Source: Anaerolineae bacterium
GTDB lineage: Bacteria; Chloroflexota; Anaerolineae; Aggregatilineales; Phototrophicaceae
Direction: 5' to 3'
NCBI GenBank assembly: GCA_025055175.1
Contig: JANWYT010000013.1
Location: 1 to 52,378 of the forward strand
DNA length: 52,378 nt
Below are positions 34,605-44,166 of this stretch, one piece after another. Each line of letters opens with the position of its first letter. Within the stretch, counting starts at the first letter, position 1. The notes beneath the pieces are model-generated. The model did not search any database and was not told where the DNA came from. It saw nothing but the letters and a program-made list of their open reading frames with translations. The position numbers and the translations under genes were made by a program.

Positions 34605-36215
34605 ATGGACACTGGCGACGTTGCACGAGCTATCGCTGAGGGCAGGACTGCCCTCGGCATTGAATTCGGCTCGACTCGCATCAAGGCTGTCCTGATCGAC
34701 CAAGATCATGCGCCACTGGCCAGCGGCAGCTACGATTGGGAGAATCGCCTGGAGGACGGGGTTTGGACGTATCACTTGGACGACGTTTGGTTGGGTTTGC
34801 AGGCTTGCTATCATCAACTCAGCCAAGCCGTGCAAGAACGCTACGGCGTGACGCTGCGCACCGTCGGCGCGCTGGGCTTCAGCGGCATGATGCACGGCTA
34901 CCTGGCCTTTGACGAGCGCGACGAGCTGCTCGTGCCTTTCCGCACCTGGCGCAACACCATGACTGCTCAGGCCGCCGTCGACCTCACCCAGCGCTTCCAG
35001 TTCAACATCCCGCAGCGCTGGAGCATTGCCCATTTTTACCAGGCCATCCTCAATCAAGAGCCGCACGTGGGCGCGGTGCGCACCCTCACCACGCTGGCTG
35101 GCTACGTCCATTGGAAATTGACGGGGCGAAAGGTGATGGGTGTTGGTGAAGCGTCTGGCATGTTCCCCATCGACAGCGCCACCCACGACTACAACGCGCG
35201 CATGATGGCCCAGTTCGATGAGCTGTTGCGCGAGCGCGGCTTTGATCTGCGCCTGCGCGCTCTTCTGCCTGAGGTGCTGGTGGCCGGCGCAGCAGCGGGG
35301 ACGCTGACTGAGGAAGGTGCGCGGTTGATCGATCCGACGGGGCAACTCCAGGCGGGCATTCCGCTCTGCCCACCGGAGGGCGACGCTGGCACGGGCATGG
35401 TGGCCACCAACAGCGTCGCTGTGCGCACGGGCAACGTCTCCGCCGGCACGTCCGTCTTCGCCATGATCGTGCTGGAGAAGCCGCTGGCCCAGCTGCACGC
35501 CGAAATTGACCTGGTGACCACGCCGAGCGGCGCAGCTGTGGCTATGGTACACAGCAACAACTGCACCTCCGATCTGAACGCCTGGGTGGATGTCTTCGCC
35601 GAATTCACCCGCGCGCTGGGCCTAGATGTGCCGCAGGGGCGGCTCTACGAACTGCTCTATCGGCAGGCCCTCTTGGGCGACGCCGACGGTGGCGGCTTGT
35701 TGGCCTACAACTACCTCTCCGGCGAACATATCACCCACTTTGAGGAAGGTTGCCCGCTGTTCGTCCGCAGGCCAGACAGCCGCTTCACGCTGGCCAACTT
35801 CATGCGCGTGCATTTGTTCTCGGCGCTGGGCGCGCTCAAAATTGGCTTGGATATTTTGTTTGAGCAAGAACAGGTGAGGATTGACCGCATTTTTGGGCAT
35901 GGAGGCTTCTTCAAGACGCCAGAAGTCGGTCAGCGCATCATGGCGGCTGCCATGAACGTCCCGGTCGCGGTGACGGAGAGCGCTGGCGAGGGCGGCGCCT
36001 GGGGCATTGCGCTCTTGGCGGCTTACATGCTGCGCAAGACGACAGGCGAGACGTTGGAAGACTACCTGGCTCAGCGCGTCTTCCTCGGCAAACAAGGCAC
36101 GACCATCGCTCCTGATCCACAGGACGTCGCAGGCTTCATGAACTTCATGGCGCGCTATCAACGCGGCCTGAGCATTGAGCGCGCCGCCGTGGACGTCCTG
36201 GGCAGCAAGTCTTAA
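34605..36215 (+). CDS. FGGY-family carbohydrate kinase (ribulokinase/xylulokinase type)
   Basis: 536 residues with a good Shine-Dalgarno (AAAGGAG, 34590-34596). N-terminal [16 protein letters not shown] (17-32) is the FGGY phosphate-1 motif; FSGMMHG (~91-97), [11 protein letters not shown] and [16 protein letters not shown] follow. Members of this ~530-residue subgroup are often found with araA/araD and called ribulokinase or xylulokinase. An AraD-like protein is encoded at 15963, so the pair could turn L-ribulose into D-xylulose-5-phosphate. L-Erythrulose kinase is another possibility given the apiose locus. It is monocistronic. Confidence 0.75.
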   Translation: MDTGDVARAIAEGRTALGIEFGSTRIKAVLIDQDHAPLASGSYDWENRLEDGVWTYHLDDVWLGLQACYHQLSQAVQERYGVTLRTVGALGFSGMMHGYLAFDERDELLVPFRTWRNTMTAQAAVDLTQRFQFNIPQRWSIAHFYQAILNQEPHVGAVRTLTTLAGYVHWKLTGRKVMGVGEASGMFPIDSATHDYNARMMAQFDELLRERGFDLRLRALLPEVLVAGAAAGTLTEEGARLIDPTGQLQAGIPLCPPEGDAGTGMVATNSVAVRTGNVSAGTSVFAMIVLEKPLAQLHAEIDLVTTPSGAAVAMVHSNNCTSDLNAWVDVFAEFTRALGLDVPQGRLYELLYRQALLGDADGGGLLAYNYLSGEHITHFEEGCPLFVRRPDSRFTLANFMRVHLFSALGALKIGLDILFEQEQVRIDRIFGHGGFFKTPEVGQRIMAAAMNVPVAVTESAGEGGAWGIALLAAYMLRKTTGETLEDYLAQRVFLGKQGTTIAPDPQDVAGFMNFMARYQRGLSIERAAVDVLGSKS

Positions 36216-36906
36216 TTTTCTGCTTGTAGCCTTCGTCTTCTGTGATGAGGATGAAGGCACAAACTTTGAGAGAATTACCAGGTGGCGACGCAGTGCCGAG
36301 CTACTGCTCGTTGGTAAGTGGCGAGCGCCTCAGACTTATCCGCTGACTGGAACAGGCGACGGCCTTTCCCCTCCCCCACCACTTGCCCTGTGTCCCCCAA
36401 ATATGCCGAGCGCAAGCTGCCGCAGGCCAATTGTGCTTGCATGGTGCAAGACACAACCGTGAGACATCCAGGCACAAGCATAGGACTACGGACGATTTCC
36501 CGGCGCGCTGAGTTCGTCCAGCAGCGCCAAAAGGCCCTGGCGCAGGTGGTTTCACTCTTCTGGGAGCATGACCCTATAGCGGCACAGCAAGACGCGACGC
36601 ACATCGGGCAAGTTACGGTAGCTGATGAAAGCCTGCACGTTCAGTGCTTTCTGACGGGCGTCAATCGCCTAGCCTATCTCACCTCATCTTCTAGTCTGCT
36701 GCTACTGAGGAGCGGGACAGCCCATCAAGTCTGGGTGATTGCAGGCTGGGCTGCGAGACTCACACGCTCAGCTTGTTTGTGTTTCTTCTTGCGCAATTCA
36801 AAGACTTGCGTTAGACTTCTTGCGTTCTCATCTTCAAGATAACTTCTGCTCATGCCCACAGCATGAGCTACGCGGTAGAAAAATCTTTGATAGGACGGCT
36901 TAGTTT
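36216..36906. other. Intergenic region without a supportable gene
   Basis: About 0.69 kb. A 174-codon open frame at 36318-36842 has atypical composition (runs of Ser and Leu, many Cys), no ribosome binding site and no motif, so I do not call it. The region may be decayed coding DNA. No RNA gene is seen. Confidence 0.5.
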
Positions 36907-37725
36907 ATGGAATTCTTGTCGCGGTTTGACCGCCCGTATGAGGCGCAGCGGCCCCCTATTCATCCCCTCATCATCGACAAAATCTCGCTCAACTTCGGTG
37001 GGGTGCGCGCCCTCAACGAGATTAGCCTGCGCGTCGATCCTAGCCAAATCTTCGCCATCATCGGGCCGAATGGGGCGGGCAAGACCAGCCTGCTGAACTG
37101 CATCAACGCCCTCTACCGTCCTCAGGAAGGGCGGATCATGTACGGCAAAGTTGACCTGGTGAAAGTGCCGCCTCATCAGCTGCCGCGCCTGGGCATTGCT
37201 CGCGCCTTCCAGAACATTGAGCTGTTCAGCCACATGAGCGTGCTAGACAACCTCATGCTGGGTCGGCACATCTACATGAAGAAGAACCTGCTGCAAGCTC
37301 TGCTGTATTGGGGCGCGGGTCAGCGCGAGGAAATCGAACATCGGCGCTTCGTAGAGTACGTCATCGACCTACTAGAGATTCAGGGCATACGCAAAGCCAT
37401 CGTCGGCTCGCTGTCCTATGGCTTGCAGAAGCGCGTGGAGCTGGGGCGCGCCCTCAGCCTCAACCCCACCCTCATCCTGCTGGATGAGCCAATGGCTGGC
37501 ATGAACACCGAAGAGAAAGAAGACATGGCCCGCTACATCCTAGACATCCGCGAGGAGTGGGGTATTACGGTGGTGCTGATTGAGCATGACATGGGCGTGG
37601 TGATGGACATCTCTGATCAGGTGGCGGTGCTGGAGTTTGGCCGCCTCATCGCCGTCGGCAAGCCAGAAGACGTGCGCAGCAATCCAGAAGTCATCCGCGC
37701 TTATCTAGGCCGAGAACATCGATGA
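36907..37725 (+). CDS. livG: Branched-chain-amino-acid-type ABC transporter ATPase (LivG-like)
   Basis: 272 residues: Walker A GPNGAGKTS, LSYGLQKRVELGRAL signature (Tyr-Gly for the usual Gly-Gly, typical for this subgroup), Walker B LILLDEPMAGM, His switch VLIEHDMGVV and the C-terminal LAVGKPEDV-like tail (LIAVGKPEDV). It starts an operon whose second gene is an acyl-CoA ligase; the partner ATPase (LivF) is the last gene. Confidence 0.9.
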   Translation: MEFLSRFDRPYEAQRPPIHPLIIDKISLNFGGVRALNEISLRVDPSQIFAIIGPNGAGKTSLLNCINALYRPQEGRIMYGKVDLVKVPPHQLPRLGIARAFQNIELFSHMSVLDNLMLGRHIYMKKNLLQALLYWGAGQREEIEHRRFVEYVIDLLEIQGIRKAIVGSLSYGLQKRVELGRALSLNPTLILLDEPMAGMNTEEKEDMARYILDIREEWGITVVLIEHDMGVVMDISDQVAVLEFGRLIAVGKPEDVRSNPEVIRAYLGREHR

Positions 37726-37773
37726 ATGCTTTAACTCGAATAACCTAGCAGAATCAAGGAGGCCAAGCCCGCG

Positions 37774-39672
37774 ATGGACGATACGCTGCCAAAATTATTG
37801 AGGCGCAACGCTCGGCGTTACGCCAACCAGCCTGCCCTGCGTGAGAAACGCTTTGGCATTTGGGGGGCGATCACTTGGGCGCAGTACTACGAGCGTGTGC
37901 GCCACTTCGCTCTTGGCCTACACTGCCTGGGCTTTGAGCGCGGCAACCTAGTGGCTGTCATCGGCGACAACCGCCCAGAATGGGTCATCACGGAGTTGGC
38001 GGCTCAGTCGTTGGGCGGCGCGTCCATCGGCATTTATCAGGACTCGGTAGCGGACGAAGTGACCTACATCGCTCAGCAGTGCCAGGCCCGCTACATCGTA
38101 GCAGAAGACCAAGAACAAGTGGACAAACTGCTGGACATCCGCGAGCAAATCCCGACGCTGAACAAGATCATCTACTACGATCCGAAGGGCTTGCGTAATT
38201 ATAACGATCCTGTCCTGCTGTCCTTCGTCGAAGTTGAAGCGCTGGGGCGCGAGTATCACCAAAAACACCCAGACGCTTTCGAACGCTTCATCGACCAGGG
38301 CAAAGGCGAGGATGTCGCCATCGTCTCCACCACCTCTGGCACGACCTCGCGACCCAAGCTGGCTCGGCTCAGCCACAGCAATTTGATAGCGATGGGCGAA
38401 GGGATCATGTCCTTCGATCGTTATGGTGCAGACGACGACTTTGTCTCTTTCTTGCCCCTGGCCTGGATTGGCGAGCAAATGCTGTCGATGGCCTGCGGCC
38501 TTCAGGCTGGTTTTGCCCTCAACTTCCCTGAGGAGCCGGAGACAGTGCAGCATGACCTGCGCGAGATTGGCCCGCACATCATCTTTGCCCCACCGCGCAT
38601 TTGGGAGAACATGGTCAGCACCGTCCAGGTGAAGATTGAGGACTCCAGCCGCGTGAAGAAGGCCTTCTTCAACTGGGCGATGAACGTCGGGCAGCGGCTG
38701 GCGGACAAGCGCTTCGCTAAGCAGCCGCTCAGTGGATTAGAGCGTCTGCAAGAGCGCATTGCCTACTACCTAGTCTTCAACAACCTGCTGGATCAGCTGG
38801 GTATGAAGCGCGTCAAGTGGGCCTACACCGGCGGCGCCGCCCTCAGCCCAGATATTTTCCGCTTCTTCCACGCGATGGGCGTCAACCTCAAACAGGGATA
38901 CGGCCAGACCGAGACCAGCGGCATTTGCGTCGTCCACCGCGATGGCGACATCAAGTTCCAGACGGTGGGCAAAGCCATGCCCGGCGCCGAAGTCAAGGTC
39001 GATGAGAGCGGCGAAATCTTGGTGCGCGGCAAGGTGGCCTTCCAGGGCTACTTCCGCAACGAAGCTGCCACCGCCGAGACGATCACTCACGACGGCTGGG
39101 TGCGCACCGGCGATGCTGGCTACTTCGACGAGGACGGCCACCTCATCGTCATCGACCGCGCTAAAGACGTGATGACTCTGCACGACGGCACGAAATTCTC
39201 GCCACAGTTCATCGAGAACAAGCTCAAATTTAGCTTGTATGTGCGCGAAGCTGTCGTCTTCGGCGGTGGGAATTATCCCTACGTGACCGCCATGATTAAC
39301 ATCGACTTTGGCAACGTGGGCAAATGGGCCGAGAACAACAAGATGGCCTACACCACCTACACCGACCTCTCCCAAAAGCCCCAAGTCTATGCGCTGGTGC
39401 GGACTGTCGTCGAACGCACCAACCAGGACTTGCCGCCTGCCGCTCGCATCCGTCGCTTCGTGCTGCTGCACAAAGAGCTGGATGCCGACGACGCCGAACT
39501 CACGCGCACGCGCAAAGTACGACGCAACTTCATCGCTCAGCGCTACCAGGACATTGTAAACGGCCTGTACAGCGATGCTCAGAACATTCAGATCGAATCG
39601 ACCATCACTTACCAGGATGGGCGCACGGCCACCCTGCAAATTCAGCTGCGAATGGAGACGGTGCAAGCATGA
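37774..39672 (+). CDS. AMP-dependent acyl-CoA ligase (long-chain fatty-acid type)
   Basis: 632 residues, Shine-Dalgarno AAGGAGG (37757-37763). ANL-superfamily motifs: P-loop TTSGTTSRPKLA (186-197; Ser-Arg replaces the common Gly-x), GYGQTETSG (A5), VRTGDAGYFDEDGHLIV with the hinge Asp, and TRTRKVRR with the catalytic Lys near the C-terminus. It activates a carboxylic acid to its CoA thioester via an acyl-adenylate. Lying inside a Liv-type ABC operon (ATGA overlap with livH), it probably activates the acid that the transporter imports. Chain length or aromatic preference cannot be read. Confidence 0.9.
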   Translation: MDDTLPKLLRRNARRYANQPALREKRFGIWGAITWAQYYERVRHFALGLHCLGFERGNLVAVIGDNRPEWVITELAAQSLGGASIGIYQDSVADEVTYIAQQCQARYIVAEDQEQVDKLLDIREQIPTLNKIIYYDPKGLRNYNDPVLLSFVEVEALGREYHQKHPDAFERFIDQGKGEDVAIVSTTSGTTSRPKLARLSHSNLIAMGEGIMSFDRYGADDDFVSFLPLAWIGEQMLSMACGLQAGFALNFPEEPETVQHDLREIGPHIIFAPPRIWENMVSTVQVKIEDSSRVKKAFFNWAMNVGQRLADKRFAKQPLSGLERLQERIAYYLVFNNLLDQLGMKRVKWAYTGGAALSPDIFRFFHAMGVNLKQGYGQTETSGICVVHRDGDIKFQTVGKAMPGAEVKVDESGEILVRGKVAFQGYFRNEAATAETITHDGWVRTGDAGYFDEDGHLIVIDRAKDVMTLHDGTKFSPQFIENKLKFSLYVREAVVFGGGNYPYVTAMINIDFGNVGKWAENNKMAYTTYTDLSQKPQVYALVRTVVERTNQDLPPAARIRRFVLLHKELDADDAELTRTRKVRRNFIAQRYQDIVNGLYSDAQNIQIESTITYQDGRTATLQIQLRMETVQA

Positions 39673-40601
39673 ATCCTGACGAAATCCTCAAGTTTTTGCG
39701 CCTCACCTATACGGCGCTGAGCGATGGCGCGCTGCTGGCGTTGATTGCCCTGGCCCTCGTCCTCATCTACAAGGCTACCGATGTCATCAACTTCGCCAAC
39801 GGTGAATTCATGCTCGTCGGTGGGTACATCGGCTACCAGCTGCTGGTGTGGCTTCAGGTAATCGAGTCGCCGAGCGTGGCGGTGCTGCTGGCTGTCATCG
39901 GCATGGTCGTCGCCACGACGCTCGTCGGCGTGCTGGTCGAACGTCTGGTGCTGAGGCCGCTCATCGGTGAGCCAATCATCTCAGTCATTATGGTGACGAT
40001 AGGCCTGAGCAACGTCATGCAAGCCATCGTCGGCCTCATCTGGGGCAAGAACCCGCGCCCGCTGCCGATTGACATCATCCCGCGCTTCTCACCTTTCCGC
40101 ATTGAGCTAGAAGGGGCGCGTCGTCCGCTGAATCTGCTGCCGGACACGTTGATTATCTTGGTGATCGCCTTCATCTTGGTGGGCGGGTTGCTGCTGTTCT
40201 TCAGCCGCAGCAAGCACGGCATTGCCATGCGTGCCACTGCCGACGATCAGCAAGCCGCCATGAGCATGGGGATAAGCATTCGCTTCATCTTCGCCCTCAC
40301 TTGGTCGCTGGCAGCTATCGCAGCGGCAGTGGCTGGCCTGATCATCGCCCACGTGACCAACGGCGTGAGCGGCGATATTCCGGGCGTGGGGCTGCGCGCC
40401 TTCCCAGTCATCATCTTGGGCGGCCTAGACTCTATCGCTGGCGCCATCATTGGTGGCTTCGCTATCGCCTTCATAGAGACCTTCGCCAGCGGTTACATCG
40501 ACCCTGGCCTGAAGACTGTCTCGCCCTACTTGGTGCTGCTGATTGTGTTGATGATTAAGCCCTATGGATTGTTCGGGCAGAAGCGGATTGAGCGAGTGTA
40601 G
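39669..40601 (+). CDS. livH: Branched-chain-amino-acid-type ABC permease (LivH-like)
   Basis: 310 residues from ATG 39669, overlapping the ligase stop by ATGA. The frame is open further upstream but only as a shadow of the ligase. About eight hydrophobic segments with KATDVINFANGEFMLVGGY near the N-terminus, the LivH signature, and a late PVIILGGLDSIAGAI. Confidence 0.9.
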   Translation: MNPDEILKFLRLTYTALSDGALLALIALALVLIYKATDVINFANGEFMLVGGYIGYQLLVWLQVIESPSVAVLLAVIGMVVATTLVGVLVERLVLRPLIGEPIISVIMVTIGLSNVMQAIVGLIWGKNPRPLPIDIIPRFSPFRIELEGARRPLNLLPDTLIILVIAFILVGGLLLFFSRSKHGIAMRATADDQQAAMSMGISIRFIFALTWSLAAIAAAVAGLIIAHVTNGVSGDIPGVGLRAFPVIILGGLDSIAGAIIGGFAIAFIETFASGYIDPGLKTVSPYLVLLIVLMIKPYGLFGQKRIERV

Positions 40602-40604
40602 GCT

Positions 40605-41693
40605 ATGGCTGTCCAGTCAGGCATTTATCATCAAACTTACGAATCGGACATGCAGCTGCGCCCGACGACGGCCCAGCGCGTGCGCCTGATTTTGGCCATC
40701 GCCTTCGTGCTGTTGCTGCCCTTCGTCGTCAGCCAGAACGAAGTGCGCATTGTCAACAAGGTGATGATCGCCGCCATCGGCGCGATTGGTCTGAACATCC
40801 TGGTTGGCTACACAGGCCAGATTAGCCTAGGCCAAGGGGCGTTCCTGGGCGTGGGAGCATATGCTTGCGGCCTGTTGATGGTCTATTTCCAAGTCCCCTG
40901 GGGGCTGGCGCTGATTGCAGCAGCCTTCATCACGGCTTTCGTCGGCGCGCTGTTCGGCTTGCCCTCTCTGCGTCTCAAGGGTCTGTACTTGGCAGTGGCC
41001 ACGTTGGCAGCGCAGCAGATTGTAGAATGGATCATCATCCGCTGGGATCCGATTGACGGGACGATTGATGGACGCGCCACCGACGCCCTGAAAATCCCCA
41101 GCGCCTTTCTGTTCGGCAATACGGCCTGGCGCCTGAACGACAACGAAAATGCTTTCTACTATTTTGTGTTTGTTGTGCTGGTGGTGGTGGTGCTGGGAGC
41201 AGTCAACTTGTTCCGCACCCACTATGGTCGAGCTTTCATCGCCATTCGCGATCAAGACATCGCTGCCGAAGTCATGGGCGTCAACCTGTTCTACTACAAG
41301 GTGCTGGCCTTCGCCATCTCGTCGTTTCTGGTGGGCCTGGCGGGCGGCTTGACCACCATCCATAGCACGGCCATCAGCTTCGAGCGCTTCACTATCGAAG
41401 TCTCAATCGCCTACCTAGCCATGATTATCGTCGGTGGTCTGGGTAGTATCTCCGGAGCAATTTACGGCGCGGCCTTCATCGAAATCCTGCCAGAGATTCT
41501 GCGCTCCATCGGCCAGACGCTGGTGCAAAACCGTATCGTGAGCGACCAAGTCTTCGTTACGGTGCTGCCTTTCGTGCAACAAGGGACGTTCGGCGTCCTC
41601 ATCATCCTCATGCTGATCGTTGAACCAGAGGGGATTCGCAAGCTATGGAGCAACATCAAAGATTACTTCCGCCTCTGGCCTTTCAGCTATTGA
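40605..41693 (+). CDS. livM: Branched-chain-amino-acid-type ABC permease (LivM-like)
   Basis: 362 residues starting 3 bases after the livH stop. LivM signatures: LNILVGYTGQISLGQGAFLGVGAY, GLYLAVATLA, AFIAIRDQDIAAEVMGVN and IIVGGLGSISGAIYGA. It pairs with LivH in the inner membrane. Confidence 0.9.
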   Translation: MAVQSGIYHQTYESDMQLRPTTAQRVRLILAIAFVLLLPFVVSQNEVRIVNKVMIAAIGAIGLNILVGYTGQISLGQGAFLGVGAYACGLLMVYFQVPWGLALIAAAFITAFVGALFGLPSLRLKGLYLAVATLAAQQIVEWIIIRWDPIDGTIDGRATDALKIPSAFLFGNTAWRLNDNENAFYYFVFVVLVVVVLGAVNLFRTHYGRAFIAIRDQDIAAEVMGVNLFYYKVLAFAISSFLVGLAGGLTTIHSTAISFERFTIEVSIAYLAMIIVGGLGSISGAIYGAAFIEILPEILRSIGQTLVQNRIVSDQVFVTVLPFVQQGTFGVLIILMLIVEPEGIRKLWSNIKDYFRLWPFSY

Positions 41694-41717
41694 GGCCCTC
41701 CTTCCCCTTGCGTTCTG

Positions 41718-41735
41718 GAAGTCCTTCGGGGCTTC
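41718..41735 (+). other. UUCG-capped hairpin between livM and livK
   Basis: GAAGTCC and GGGCTTC form a 7-bp stem (one G-U) closed by a TTCG tetraloop, a very stable RNA hairpin. It lies 48 bases before the livK start, so it may protect the 5' end of a processed livK mRNA. Confidence 0.55.
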
Positions 41736-41783
41736 AGGCGAAACTGCTGTGTGTCCGTTTCTTGCTAAAAGAGGAGCTGTGCT

Positions 41784-42995
41784 ATGAAGAAATTCGTTGT
41801 TGTCCTGGTCTTGGCCTGTCTGTGGCTGGTTGGCTTGACAGGCGCTCAGCAAGGTGAACCGATCCGTATTGGCGCGATTTTCGACCTGAGCGGCGCCACC
41901 GGCGACGTTGGCACGCCCTACGCGGAAGGTGTCATCGCTTACATCAATTGGGTGAACAGCCAGGGTGGCATTAATGGCCGTCCGCTGGAGCTGCTGTCGC
42001 AGGATTATGCCTACGACGTAGCGACGGCTGAGAACCTCTACAAGCAGTTCGTCAGTCAGGGCGCGCTGGTCTTCATGGGCTGGGGTACGGGCGACACACT
42101 AGCACTGGTAGGCAAGATCGCCGAAGACCAAGTGCCGTTCATCTCGGCGTCCTATTCAGCTTCGCTGAACGATCCGCAGGGCAAAGCCCCCTACAACTTC
42201 TTGATCGCCACCACCTACGGCGACCAGCTGGAAATCCTCATGCGCCACATGGTAGCCAAGTGGGAAGAAGCAGGCAAAGATGTGGCCGACATGCGCGTGG
42301 TGGTCTTCCACAACGATAGCCCCTTCGGCACTGATCCCTTGCCACAAGGCCAGGCCTACGCCGAAGCGGCCGGCATTGGCGGCTTCCTGGCCATCCCGCA
42401 GCCGCGCGGCGCCACTGACTACAACGCCGAAATCCAGAAGGCCGATGACTTCGGCGTGACCCACATCATCGTCCAGAACGTCTCCAGCCCGGCAGCCCTG
42501 CTGGCGCGCAACGTGGTCGACTACTTCGGCAGCAATGAAGAAGTTGTCTTCGGCTGCTTGAACTGGTGCGCTGATGAACTGTTCGTCACTCGCGCTGGGG
42601 CCGCCGCCGAGGGCGCTTTAGGCGCCATCCCCTTCACCCCCACCACCGTCGAAGTCGAGGGCCAAGAAATTCCGCGTGAAATCTTGGAAGCTCAGGGCCG
42701 CACCCTGGAAGAGGCCTCGCTGCACTTCACTCAGGGCTGGGCTGCTGTCGCCGTCATGGTGGAGGCCATCAAGCGCACCCTGGACGCTGGCTTGGAGCTG
42801 AATGGCCCCAACATCCGCGCTACCTTGCAGCAGATGAAGGACTTCGACGTGGGTGGCCTGATGGCACCCGTCACTTTCACCGAGACCGATCACCGCGCCA
42901 ACCGCGCTCTGGCAATCTACCGTGTAGAGAACGGCGTTTGGGTGCAGGACAGCGAAGTCATCGACCTGCGTGCTTTGGAAGAAGAGAGCCAGTAA
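41784..42995 (+). CDS. livK: Branched-chain-amino-acid-type ABC substrate-binding protein (LivK-like)
   Basis: 403 residues, strong Shine-Dalgarno (GAGGAG, 41770-41775). Signal peptide residues 1-21 (MKKFVVVLVLACLWLVGL, then TGA-Q). The mature part begins IRIGAIFDLSGATGDVG, the usual start of a type-1 binding fold of the Leu/Ile/Val family. With an acyl-CoA ligase in the operon the ligand may be an organic or aromatic acid rather than an amino acid. A stem-loop follows 11 bases after the stop. Confidence 0.9.
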   Translation: MKKFVVVLVLACLWLVGLTGAQQGEPIRIGAIFDLSGATGDVGTPYAEGVIAYINWVNSQGGINGRPLELLSQDYAYDVATAENLYKQFVSQGALVFMGWGTGDTLALVGKIAEDQVPFISASYSASLNDPQGKAPYNFLIATTYGDQLEILMRHMVAKWEEAGKDVADMRVVVFHNDSPFGTDPLPQGQAYAEAAGIGGFLAIPQPRGATDYNAEIQKADDFGVTHIIVQNVSSPAALLARNVVDYFGSNEEVVFGCLNWCADELFVTRAGAAAEGALGAIPFTPTTVEVEGQEIPREILEAQGRTLEEASLHFTQGWAAVAVMVEAIKRTLDAGLELNGPNIRATLQQMKDFDVGGLMAPVTFTETDHRANRALAIYRVENGVWVQDSEVIDLRALEEESQ

Positions 42996-43006
42996 GCTCT
43001 CGAGCA

Positions 43007-43036
43007 GCCTGAGCTTGTCGTCTGGCAAGTTCAGGC
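43007..43036 (+). terminator. Intercistronic stem-loop after livK
   Basis: GCCTGAGCTTG (43007-43017) pairs with CAAGTTCAGGC (43026-43036), 11 bp with one G-U, loop of 8 bases. It starts 11 bases after the livK stop. No T-run follows, so partial termination or 3'-end protection is likely, leaving livF co-transcribed at a lower level. Confidence 0.65.
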
Positions 43037-43076
43037 CGCCTAAATCCACTTTGCTGCTCATCCCGCGAGGCCTCTC

Positions 43077-43868
43077 ATGCTCAGCTTGAACAACATCGAA
43101 GTCATTTACAACGACGTGATCCTCGTCCTCAAGGGTCTGTCGCTCCAGGTGGAACAGGGTTCAATCGTGGCCTTGCTGGGGGCGAACGGGGCGGGAAAAT
43201 CGACCACTCTCAAATCGATCAGCGGTCTGCTGCGGCCCGAAAATGGCGAAGTCACCGATGGGACGATTCTCTACGAAGGCAAGCCCATCCAAAACCGCGA
43301 GCCATCGGAGATTGTGCGCGCGGGCATTTTCCAGGTGATGGAAGGACGGCGCGTCTTCGAACATTTGACGGTGGAGGAGAACTTGCGGGCCGGCGGCTAC
43401 ACAGCTGACGATGGCGGCGCTGCTCAGCGCATGAAACTGGTCTATGACTACTTCCCACGCCTGGCGGAACGCCGTCAACAGGTGGCTGGCTTCCTCTCTG
43501 GTGGTGAGCAGCAAATGCTGGCTATCGGCCGCGCGCTCATGGCTCAGCCGCGCCTGATGATGTTGGATGAGCCATCGCTGGGCCTAGCTCCCATGCTAGT
43601 GCAGAACATCTTCCAGATCATCAAGCGCATCAACGAAGAACAAGGCATGACCATCCTCCTGGTGGAGCAGAACGCCAACATCGCCCTTAGCATTGCCCAC
43701 TACGCCTACATTATGGAGAATGGGCGTGTCGTGTTGGAGGGCAAGCCACAAGACCTTCGCGAGAACGCTGACGTGCGCGAATTCTATTTGGGCTTGACTG
43801 AGGTCGGCAATCGCAAGAGCTACCGCGAAGTGAAGCACTACAAGCGGCGCAAACGTTGGCTGTCCTGA
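43077..43868 (+). CDS. livF: Branched-chain-amino-acid-type ABC transporter ATPase (LivF-like)
   Basis: 263 residues: Walker A GANGAGKST, LSGGEQQMLAIGRAL, LMMLDEPSLGLAP and LLVEQNANIAL, all LivF-typical. The C-terminus carries a basic extension (YREVKHYKRRKRWLS) beyond the usual FYLG end. Confidence 0.9.
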   Translation: MLSLNNIEVIYNDVILVLKGLSLQVEQGSIVALLGANGAGKSTTLKSISGLLRPENGEVTDGTILYEGKPIQNREPSEIVRAGIFQVMEGRRVFEHLTVEENLRAGGYTADDGGAAQRMKLVYDYFPRLAERRQQVAGFLSGGEQQMLAIGRALMAQPRLMMLDEPSLGLAPMLVQNIFQIIKRINEEQGMTILLVEQNANIALSIAHYAYIMENGRVVLEGKPQDLRENADVREFYLGLTEVGNRKSYREVKHYKRRKRWLS

Positions 43869-44148
43869 CCAAAGCGCGGCGCACGACGGAGCGCTGGCTT
43901 GGTCACAGGGCGAAATCTTGGCGCAAGTTGCCTTCCCTGCATCTGAGCGCGGACGCCTGGGACGTGGCGATGCTTTGTCAGTGGGAGCGCTGTCAGCCCA
44001 CTCGCGTGGCGAGCGACTGGCTGAAGCCCTGCGTTGGGGGGCGGCCTGTGCTGCGCTCAAGTTCAGCACCCTCGGCGACTTGGCCCTTTTGGAACTAGCC
44101 GAGGTGCGCGGATTGCTGTCTCAACACGGCAGCGACATCCTCCGCTGA
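43869..44148 (+). pseudogene. PfkB-family sugar kinase C-terminal remnant
   Basis: The frame ending TGA at 44146-44148 reads GALAWSQGEIL, then GRGDALSVGALSAHSRGE, LAEALRWGAACAALKF and LALLELAEVRGLL. This is the C-terminal ~85 residues of a PfkB/ribokinase protein, but the catalytic GAGD is changed to GRGD and there is no N-terminal part; livF ends right where the rest should be. No start codon with a good ribosome binding site is present. Almost certainly a remnant. Confidence 0.7.
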
Positions 44149-44166
44149 GACGGTTCTTGAGCGATT

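Noticed and set aside
34590..35552. Long antisense open frame opposite the FGGY kinase (320 codons)
   Set aside because: It is a shadow of the high-GC kinase gene, shows no conserved domain and has no ribosome binding site.
36318..36842. 174-codon frame in the gap before livG
   Set aside because: Cys/Ser/Leu-rich, no ribosome binding site or motif, no neighbour relation.
38770..39666. Antisense open frame opposite the acyl-CoA ligase
   Set aside because: Shadow of codon bias in the ligase; no motif.
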